Assembly (NCBI GenBank): GCA_035548775.1
Contig: DASZSI010000125.1
Coordinates: 1 to 27,072 of the forward strand
From: UBA7672 sp035548775
GTDB taxonomy: Bacteria > Pseudomonadota > Alphaproteobacteria > Caulobacterales > Hyphomonadaceae
Length of the DNA: 27,072 bases
Direction of reading: 5' to 3'
A program made the translations under genes and the position numbers. The notes below the pieces were generated by a model. That model saw nothing but the letters and a program-made list of their open reading frames with translations. It was not told the origin of the DNA and made no database searches. Below are positions 14,041 to 21,370 of this stretch, piece by piece (positions within the stretch are counted from its first letter, which is position 1; each line of letters opens with the position of its first letter).

Positions 14041-15498
14041 ATGACGGTCGTCACCCGCTTTGCCCCCTCCCCGACGGGCTACCTCCATATCGGAGGCGCC
14101 CGCACGGCCCTGTTCTGCTGGCTATACGCCCGGCACATGGGCGGCAAGTTCCTGCTGAGGATCGAGGACACGGACCGCGAGCGCTCGACCCAGGAAGCGG
14201 TGGATGCCCTGCTCGACGGGCTTGGCTGGCTTGGCCTCGGCGGCGATGAACCTCCCGTTCTTCAGTCCGAGCGCGCCGGCCGCCACGCCGAGGTCGCGTA
14301 TGACTTGGTAAAACGTGGCGCCGCCTACCTTTGCCCCGTCACGCCGGAAGAACTGCAGGAGCGGCGCGACAAGGCTGAGCTGCTGCAAAAGAAGAAAGCG
14401 TCCGAAGGCCATCTCTCCCCGGGGGACGCTTCACAGCTTGCAGAGTTGACGCGGCCCTTCCGTTCGCCCTGGCGCGACCCCTCCAAGCCGTTACCGCCCG
14501 GCGCGCCGACAGTTGTCCGCCTGCGCATGCCGGACGAGGGCGACCTGACGGTCGAGGACCATGTGCAAGGCAAGGTCGCCCGCAAGTTTGCCGACCTCGA
14601 CGATCTCGTGCTGCTACGTTCGGACGGCACGCCGACCTATATGCTCGCCGTCGTCGTCGATGACCACGACATGGGCGTCACGCACGTCATTCGCGGAGAC
14701 GACCATTTCCTCAATACCTTCCGCCAGCTCCCGATCTATCTCGGCATGGACTGGCCCAGGCCGTCTTACGCCCATGTGCCGATGATCCACGGGGCGGACG
14801 GCAAGAAGCTTTCGAAACGTCACGGCGCCACCGCCGTCGACGCCTATCGCGATGAACTTGGCTACCTTCCCGAAGGCCTGAAGAACTACCTGCTGCGCCT
14901 CGGCTGGGGCCACGGCGACGACGAGATAATCCCCGAGACCAAGGCGATCGAGTGGTTTGACCTCGATGGCCTCACCAAGGCGCCCGCCAAGCTGGACTTC
15001 GCAAAGCTCGACTTCGTCAACAAGCACTACATGGCCCAGGCCGACGACCAGATGTTGTTCGGCTTGCTGCTCAAGCGGCCGGAGCTGCAGGGCGTAGCCC
15101 CCGAGGTTATGTCCCGCATCCAGTCAGCCATTCCCGCGCTCAAGTCGCGCGCCGCCAACATGGTCGAGTTGGCCAAGCAGGTGCACTTCCTGACCGACAT
15201 CCGCCCGATACAGCTGTCAGGCAAAGCTGCCGCGCTGGTCGACGACGAGGCGCGCATACGCCTGAAGGGAATCATCGAGCGGCTGGCCAAGCTCGGCGAC
15301 TGGGCAGAGCCGGCGATCAAGGAAGAACTCACGCAGTTTTGCGCCCAAAACGGCATCGGCATGGGCAAAATCGGCCCTGTTTTGAGGGCGGTGCTTACCG
15401 GAGGGGCCTCCGCGCCCGATATTGCTCTTGTGCTGGCTTTGCTAGGCCGTAATGAAGCACTCGCAAGATTGCGGGACCACTCCGGCGGGGCGGCCTGA
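14041..15498 (+). CDS. gltX: Glutamyl-tRNA synthetase
   Basis: GltX charges tRNA with glutamate in the cytosol. The 485-residue class I synthetase has the HIGH-type motif in FAPSPTGYLHIGGAR (His16-Ile17-Gly18-Gly19), LLRIEDTDRERS, the GDDHFLNTF segment, and the KMSKS-type KLSKR at 256-260 in ADGKKLSKRHGA. The C-terminal anticodon-binding domain follows (about 330-485). The ATG at 14041 gives the standard TRFAPSPTG N-terminus; an in-frame ATG at 13966 would add residues foreign to the family. Many alphaproteobacteria have two GltX copies and make Gln-tRNA by the transamidation route; whether this copy is discriminating cannot be told here. It is divergent from comEC with at most 15 bp between starts, so the promoters must lie in the coding regions or overlap. 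Confidence 0.97.
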   Translation: MTVVTRFAPSPTGYLHIGGARTALFCWLYARHMGGKFLLRIEDTDRERSTQEAVDALLDGLGWLGLGGDEPPVLQSERAGRHAEVAYDLVKRGAAYLCPVTPEELQERRDKAELLQKKKASEGHLSPGDASQLAELTRPFRSPWRDPSKPLPPGAPTVVRLRMPDEGDLTVEDHVQGKVARKFADLDDLVLLRSDGTPTYMLAVVVDDHDMGVTHVIRGDDHFLNTFRQLPIYLGMDWPRPSYAHVPMIHGADGKKLSKRHGATAVDAYRDELGYLPEGLKNYLLRLGWGHGDDEIIPETKAIEWFDLDGLTKAPAKLDFAKLDFVNKHYMAQADDQMLFGLLLKRPELQGVAPEVMSRIQSAIPALKSRAANMVELAKQVHFLTDIRPIQLSGKAAALVDDEARIRLKGIIERLAKLGDWAEPAIKEELTQFCAQNGIGMGKIGPVLRAVLTGGASAPDIALVLALLGRNEALARLRDHSGGAA

Positions 15499-15535
15499 GG
15501 CGTACCGGCGCGGGTAACTGAGGAGACTGGTTTCG

Positions 15536-16840
<1,305 letters not shown>

Positions 16841-16862
16841 GCTCGGTTCAGGACAGTCAGGG

Positions 16863-16889
16863 AAAGGGCGGTCCTCGGGCCGCCCTTTT
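16863..16889. terminator. Bidirectional rho-independent terminator between gltA and lpxB
   Basis: AAAGGGCGG (16863-16871) pairs perfectly with CCGCCCTTT (16880-16888) around an 8-base loop and is followed by TTTTCGTTTC. The A-run at the left arm gives a short T-run for the opposite strand. It lies between the convergent gltA and lpxB stops, 22 bp after gltA and 5 bp from lpxB, so it can serve both. Confidence 0.8.
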
Positions 16890-16893
16890 CGTT

Positions 16894-18036
16894 TCAGGCA
16901 AGCTTGAGAATGGTCTCGGCGGCGACCTCCGCCGCAGGCCGGCCCGAGCCCGCCATGACCGCCAACGCTTCTCGCTGCTTTCTCAACTGCGTCGCCAGTG
17001 CACCGGGCTCCGACAGAAGCCGCTCGGCAACCTTGGCGAAATGTCCCGCCGAGAACCGCGTCTGCACAAACTCTGGCGCGACTTCCTCGTTGGCGGCCAC
17101 ATTCATCAAGGTCACATAGCGCGAGCGCAACAGGAACAGCCGAAGCAACGCCCAGGTAATCCATCCCAGCTTGTAGCCCGTCACCACTGCAGCGCCCTGC
17201 GCTCCAAGCTCGGTAGTAACCGTGCCTGAACAGGCAATCGCCACTTCCATCGCGGCGAACGCATTCGCCTTTTCTTCCTCGCCGGTGACCAGTGTGTAGG
17301 GAAAGCGCCAGGACTTCGCCATGTCGCGCACCGTCGCCTCGGCCGATCCCGCGGCGACCACAACAACATGACGATCCGGATGCCCGCTGCAGATCTGTTC
17401 GGTCGCTTCCACCAGTGTCGGCGCCACGCGCCGCATCTCCGCCCGCCGGCTGCCGGGCAGCAGGCCGATGATGCGCTTCCTGTCGCCCAGCCCATGACGC
17501 TGGCGAAAGGCCTGGCCATCGCCCTGCTTCATCCGGTGCAGCGCAGGATTGCCGATCACCGTCGTGGCGAGCCCCCAGCGCGTGTAGAATGGTTCCTCAA
17601 ACGCATGGATGCAGAGCAGGTGATCGCACCATTGCGCCAGCACGCGCGCGCGGCCCGGTCGTGTCGCCCACACCTGCGGGCCAATCAGCTTGATGCGCTT
17701 GGCCTTCACGCCGCGCTGTTTGAGCGCCTTGGCGAGGCGCCACATGAACCCCCAGCTGTCGATCAGCACGACTGCGTCGGGATCGGCCTTGGCCACCACT
17801 TCAGCTGCCGCCTCGACTGCCTTTTTCACGCGGCCAAACGCCTTGAGACCCTCGATAAGCCCCAGCACGGCCAGGCCCGAAAGATCGATCTCCGACGCCG
17901 CGCCCCGCGCCTTCATGCGCGCCCCGCCAATGCCGGATATGCGAACGTTGGGATCACGCGCGCGCAACGCATCGATCACGTCTGCGCCCAGCGCGTCGCC
18001 CGAATCCTCGACCGCGATCAGGAAGATGTGGCTCAC
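16894..18036 (-). CDS. lpxB: Lipid-A-disaccharide synthase
   Basis: LpxB joins UDP-2,3-diacylglucosamine and lipid X to form the lipid A disaccharide at the inner face of the inner membrane. The 380-residue GT19-family protein has a SGDALGADV start, GIGGARM, IGPQVWATRPGRA, AFEEPFYTRWG, LLPGSRRAEM and the C-terminal ACSGTVTTELG with GYKLGWITW. Several segments differ from E. coli: AGExSGD is VEDSGD, IDxPDFN is IDSWGFMW and VGHP is IGNP. From memory the Caulobacter enzyme has the same IDSWGF form, so this is a clade variant. The start is GTG at 18036, overlapping the lpxI stop as GTGA. It is the last gene of the envelope block. Confidence 0.95.
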   Translation of the reverse strand: MSHIFLIAVEDSGDALGADVIDALRARDPNVRISGIGGARMKARGAASEIDLSGLAVLGLIEGLKAFGRVKKAVEAAAEVVAKADPDAVVLIDSWGFMWRLAKALKQRGVKAKRIKLIGPQVWATRPGRARVLAQWCDHLLCIHAFEEPFYTRWGLATTVIGNPALHRMKQGDGQAFRQRHGLGDRKRIIGLLPGSRRAEMRRVAPTLVEATEQICSGHPDRHVVVVAAGSAEATVRDMAKSWRFPYTLVTGEEEKANAFAAMEVAIACSGTVTTELGAQGAAVVTGYKLGWITWALLRLFLLRSRYVTLMNVAANEEVAPEFVQTRFSAGHFAKVAERLLSEPGALATQLRKQREALAVMAGSGRPAAEVAAETILKLA

Positions 18037-18857
18037 GAAAGCTCCGCCTTCGTGAACCCGACAAGAAACAGGCCTGCGGCGTCAGCTGCCTCGATGGTCA
18101 GTTCGCGGTCGATCAGCAAGGCGCCGCCTGCTTCGACGGCAACACCTGCAAGACCTGCAGCCGCGGCATTCCGCAGTGTGTCGGGACCGATTGTGGGCAG
18201 GTCGATCCGCCGCTCCTGTTGCGGCTTCGGCCGTTTCACCAGCACGCCCCTCGGGCTCACGGTCTTCGGAAGCTGCGCCAGCATGGCGTTGGTGCCCTCA
18301 GGCCCCTCCAGCGCAATGACAGCGCCGTTGCGCGCAACCGCGCCCTGCCCTTCGTCGCGCGCGCCCAATTCCAGCGCAGCGGCGGCGGCGGCTTTGATGT
18401 TCTTCCAGTCGGCATCGTCCGGCGCGCATCGGCTCATCACGCCGGCAGGCGCCAACAGGTCGGCCAGCACATCGTCGGCGCCGATAACCGTGAAGCCCGC
18501 CTTTTCGAACGCCCCCAGCACCACGCGCAGCAGCGCATCGTCGCCCTTGGCGGCGGCCGCCGCCAGTTGGGGGATCAGGCTGGCGCCGTGGCTATCGAAC
18601 TTGAGCGAGGCAATCTTCGGCTTGCGCACGGCGCCCGCGAAAACGATCTCGCGGCAACCGGCCTCGCCAAGCAGCCGGATAGCCTTGCCAATCTCGCCCA
18701 TCGCCAGTTCCGCGCCAGGATGACATGCCAGCAGCGTCGGAGATGCAAAGCCGCGCAGCGCGATCACGAAGATCGGCTTGTCGGACATGCTGAGGTGAGC
18801 TGCGAGCCTCTCCGGCAGGTCGCCTGCGCCGGCAATCAGCCCGACCGGCGCACGCAT
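18033..18857 (-). CDS. lpxI: UDP-2,3-diacylglucosamine pyrophosphatase LpxI
   Basis: LpxI hydrolyses UDP-2,3-diacylglucosamine to lipid X and UMP. It replaces LpxH in alphaproteobacteria and was first characterised in Caulobacter crescentus. The 274-residue protein carries the N-terminal GLIAGAGDLPERLA motif, the GEIGKAIRLL helix with IVFAGAVRKP, and the C-terminal domain with KRPKPQQERRIDLPTIGPDT and the glycine-rich GLAGVAVEAGGALLIDR. The start is set to the ATG at 18855-18857, which overlaps the lpxA stop as TGATG; an in-frame ATG at 18878 would add seven residues and overlap lpxA by 22 bp. It sits between lpxA and lpxB, its usual place. Confidence 0.95.
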   Translation of the reverse strand: MRAPVGLIAGAGDLPERLAAHLSMSDKPIFVIALRGFASPTLLACHPGAELAMGEIGKAIRLLGEAGCREIVFAGAVRKPKIASLKFDSHGASLIPQLAAAAAKGDDALLRVVLGAFEKAGFTVIGADDVLADLLAPAGVMSRCAPDDADWKNIKAAAAAALELGARDEGQGAVARNGAVIALEGPEGTNAMLAQLPKTVSPRGVLVKRPKPQQERRIDLPTIGPDTLRNAAAAGLAGVAVEAGGALLIDRELTIEAADAAGLFLVGFTKAELS

Positions 18858-19648
18858 CACTGCGGACCCGGCAGGCACAGGCCGCGTTTCTGTCCCGCTT
18901 CGATGAAGTCGGTGATCATGCGCACTTCCGGCGAGCCGCCATGCTCAGTCATCACGCGCGCAAAGCGATCCTCGAAATGACCGGCGCCATGGAACAGCTC
19001 GCGATAGACGGCGCGCAGCTCGTTGATGGTCTCGCGCGTAAACCCGCGGCGCTTGAGCCCGATCAGGTTGAGCCCATGCAGGCGGCCATGATTGTCCACC
19101 ATGCCGAACGGGATCACGTCGCCCACGACAGGCGCGCCTCCGCCGATGAACGCGTATTTTCCCACCCGACCAAACTGGTGGATCGCCGCATTGCCGCCGA
19201 GGATGACGAAGTCCTGCACGGACGCACAACCGCCCAGCGGCGTGTTGTTTCCCATGACGACGTTGTTGCCGACCACACAGTCATGGCCGACATGGCTGCA
19301 GGCCATGAAGAATCCCCGGTCCCCCACGGTTGTCTCCGAACGGCCAGTCGGCGTCCCGAGATGGAAGGTCGCCCCTTCACGGATCACATTGTCCGTCCCG
19401 ATGCGCAGGCGCGTATCTTCGCCCTTGTATTTGAGGTCCTGAGGCGGGTGCCCCAGGGCGGCGTTGGGATAGATTGTCGTCCGGGCGCCGACCCAGGTGT
19501 TGCCGGCTATGGACACATGGCTGACCAGCCTAACGCCTTCGCCCAAGCGCACCTTGGGACCGACATGGCAAAACGGTCCGATTTCGACCCGGTCGGCGAT
19601 TTCCGCGCCGCGTTCGATCACCGATGAAGGGTGGATATTCGATGCCAT
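18857..19648 (-). CDS. lpxA: UDP-N-acetylglucosamine O-acyltransferase (LpxA), His144-position cysteine
   Basis: LpxA performs the first acylation of lipid A synthesis, from hydroxyacyl-ACP to the UDP-sugar. The 263-residue protein has the left-handed beta-helix hexapeptide repeats over about 1-185 and a helical C-terminus (KRRGFTRETINELRAVY). The E. coli alignment in the core is gap-free with an offset of three: catalytic base His122 (E. coli His125) and His119 (His122) in SHVGHDC, His157 (His160) in AIHQF, and Gly170 (Gly173), the acyl-length ruler residue that suits a long hydroxyacyl chain. E. coli His144 is replaced by Cys141 (LGGCASV). The ATG at 19646-19648 has GGGAG five bases upstream. 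fabZ, normally between lpxD and lpxA, is absent. Confidence 0.96.
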   Translation of the reverse strand: MASNIHPSSVIERGAEIADRVEIGPFCHVGPKVRLGEGVRLVSHVSIAGNTWVGARTTIYPNAALGHPPQDLKYKGEDTRLRIGTDNVIREGATFHLGTPTGRSETTVGDRGFFMACSHVGHDCVVGNNVVMGNNTPLGGCASVQDFVILGGNAAIHQFGRVGKYAFIGGGAPVVGDVIPFGMVDNHGRLHGLNLIGLKRRGFTRETINELRAVYRELFHGAGHFEDRFARVMTEHGGSPEVRMITDFIEAGQKRGLCLPGPQ

Positions 19649-19649
19649 G

Positions 19650-19668
19650 CCGGCTCCCGGGAGGCCGG
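19650..19668. repeat. Imperfect palindrome over the lpxA ribosome-binding site
   Basis: CTCCCGGGAG (19654-19663) is a perfect 10-bp palindrome flanked by CCGG on each side (19650-19653 and 19665-19668, with one bulged base). It lies in the 30-bp lpxD-lpxA gap and contains the GGGAG of lpxA read on the minus strand, so an mRNA hairpin here could hide that site. Confidence 0.4.
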
Positions 19669-19678
19669 AAAATCCCGG

Positions 19679-20692
19679 CTACTCGTCCTTGCCGGACCGC
19701 TTTTGCGCCGCACGGGCCAGCCATGCAAGCTCGCGCATCCAGGTGCGGATGGGCTTGGAGGGATAGCCAGCCCACGTCTCGCCCGCAGGCACGTCAGAGA
19801 GTACCGCTGCGCCGGCGGCGATACGGGCGCCTTCCCCGATGCGGACGTGATCCTTGAGCCCTACACGGCCGCCAAACTGCACCCGGTCGCCGACCTCGCT
19901 GGAGCCCGACACTCCCGCAAACGCCGCCATGACGACGTGGGATCCGATGCGGCAGTTGTGACCTATGTGACAGAGATTATCGATATGTGCGCCTTCGCCG
20001 ATGACCGTGTCCTCGAGAAGCCCCCGGTCGATGCAGGAATTGGCGCCCAGCGATACGCCGTTCTGGATGATTACCCGGCCATAGTGCGGTGTCAGCGACA
20101 CCCCCGCCGCGCCGGCATTCAATCCAAAACCCGATTCGCCCACCACGGCCCCGGTGAATATCCGCACGCCGTCGCCGATCAGGGCGCACTTCACGACGGC
20201 ATTGGCGCCGATCGTGGTGCGGGCGCCGATCTGCACGCCCGGGCCGATGACGGCATTGGCGCCCACCCGGACATCCGCTCCCAGCGCCGCGCCCCGCCCC
20301 ACGACAACGCCAGGCTCCAGCCGCGCCGTAGGCGCGATGCGAGCTTCCGGATGGACCAGCGGCTGGCCCGGCTCAAGCTCGCGCACACGGATCAGCCGCT
20401 CGGCCACGCGCGCAAAGGCCGCGCGGGGATGCCGGGTCTCGATCACCGTCGGACCGTCAGGAATGGCCTTGGCCGCCTCCGGCGTCGCGAGGCACGCAGC
20501 TGCAGCGCCGGCGCTCTTTGCACCGGCCGCTTCCTCCAGGAATGTGAGATCGGAGGCGCCGGCCGAACTCGCCGCCGCCAGGCTGGAAATCTTGCGGGTC
20601 GCGTCGCCGCGTGTAACTGCGCCGCCGGCGAGTGCGGCAATGTCCGAGGCCGCTAGTGGTCCTGAGACCTCATAGAACCTCGGATCGATCAC
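19679..20692 (-). CDS. lpxD: UDP-3-O-acylglucosamine N-acyltransferase
   Basis: LpxD adds the N-linked hydroxyacyl chain in the third step of lipid A synthesis. The 337-residue protein has the N-terminal uridine-binding domain (about 1-110; SDLTFLEE), a long left-handed beta-helix from about 115 with repeats such as IGPGVQIGARTTIGANAVV, the GESGFGL segment near 185-191, and catalytic His245 (E. coli His239) in IDNLCHIGHN. The C-terminal helix ends KRSGKDE. The start is GTG at 20692 with AAGGCGGGG just upstream, 20 bp after the skp stop. The long Ala-rich stretches in residues 15-80 are unremarkable for a GC-rich genome. Confidence 0.95.
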   Translation of the reverse strand: MIDPRFYEVSGPLAASDIAALAGGAVTRGDATRKISSLAAASSAGASDLTFLEEAAGAKSAGAAAACLATPEAAKAIPDGPTVIETRHPRAAFARVAERLIRVRELEPGQPLVHPEARIAPTARLEPGVVVGRGAALGADVRVGANAVIGPGVQIGARTTIGANAVVKCALIGDGVRIFTGAVVGESGFGLNAGAAGVSLTPHYGRVIIQNGVSLGANSCIDRGLLEDTVIGEGAHIDNLCHIGHNCRIGSHVVMAAFAGVSGSSEVGDRVQFGGRVGLKDHVRIGEGARIAAGAAVLSDVPAGETWAGYPSKPIRTWMRELAWLARAAQKRSGKDE

Positions 20693-20712
20693 CGCCCCGC
20701 CTTCATGTCTGC

Positions 20713-21366
20713 TTACTGTGGCTTGGCCGGCGCGGCAGGCGCCGGGGTCGCCGGGGCCGGAGCGGCGCCGGGCGCGGGCTTTGCGCCGGCCGGCGGCTGG
20801 ATGGCGGCCTGAAGGGCGGCCAGCGTCGGAACGGTGGCGTCGAGCCGCGCGATGACCTTGGGCGTGATGTCGATCGCGTCTTTCACATACCAGGTCGAGG
20901 CATAGCTCACGACCACGTCGGCGCCGGCTGCCTTGGCGACGTTGTCGACGGCCGGGCCCAGCACCTGGGCGAACGCCATGTTGAGGTTGCCGCTCGATTG
21001 CTCGAGGCCGGAATTGAGGTAGTCGGCCTTCTGCTGGAACTCGACCTCTTTCTTGTTCAGCGCCTCGACGCGCGCCTTCAGCGTCGGGTTGGCGTCGAGC
21101 GCCTCTTTCGTCAGCGACTGGGTCTGCGGCTTCAGCGAGTCCTGCTCCGCCTTGATCTCGTCGCCGAGCGACTTCAGGCCCAGCTTGTCGACGCCCTGGT
21201 TGCGGACGTCGCCGAGCTTGGCGGTCATTTCCTTGCCGACCTTGCTCTCGCGGCGCACCCGCTCTTCGTTGACGACGTACACCTTGGTCTGGGCGAACGC
21301 GGCGCCGGCCATATCTGCAACGCCGACCGCGAGGACGGCTGCAAGGGCGAGGGATCGAAGTTTCAT
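20713..21366 (-). CDS. skp: Periplasmic chaperone Skp/OmpH family
   Basis: Skp holds unfolded outer-membrane proteins in the periplasm and hands them to BamA, its upstream neighbour. The 217-residue precursor has a signal peptide (MKLRSLALAAVLAVGV..., likely cleavage after the AFA near residue 25), then KVYVVNEERVRRESKVGKEM, a long charged helical hairpin (about 45-150; ALNKKEVEFQQKADYLNSGL), the strand ADVVVSYASTWYVKDAIDIT and LDATVPTL. The last 27 or so residues are an Ala/Pro-only tail, resembling that on SecG. The ATG at 21364-21366 gives a correct signal peptide; upstream residues in the frame lie inside bamA. The start is four bases after the bamA stop. Confidence 0.92.
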   Translation of the reverse strand: MKLRSLALAAVLAVGVADMAGAAFAQTKVYVVNEERVRRESKVGKEMTAKLGDVRNQGVDKLGLKSLGDEIKAEQDSLKPQTQSLTKEALDANPTLKARVEALNKKEVEFQQKADYLNSGLEQSSGNLNMAFAQVLGPAVDNVAKAAGADVVVSYASTWYVKDAIDITPKVIARLDATVPTLAALQAAIQPPAGAKPAPGAAPAPATPAPAAPAKPQ

Positions 21367-21370
21367 AACT

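Noticed and set aside
16894..18036. LpxB substitutions (VEDSGD, IDSWGF, IGNP) as a sign of a new glycosyltransferase
   Set aside because: The same IDSWGF form is, as far as I recall, standard in Caulobacterales LpxB, and the gene sits in the normal lpxI-lpxB position.
19631..20656. 341-codon open frame opposite lpxD
   Set aside because: It is antisense to a full-length, motif-complete lpxD.
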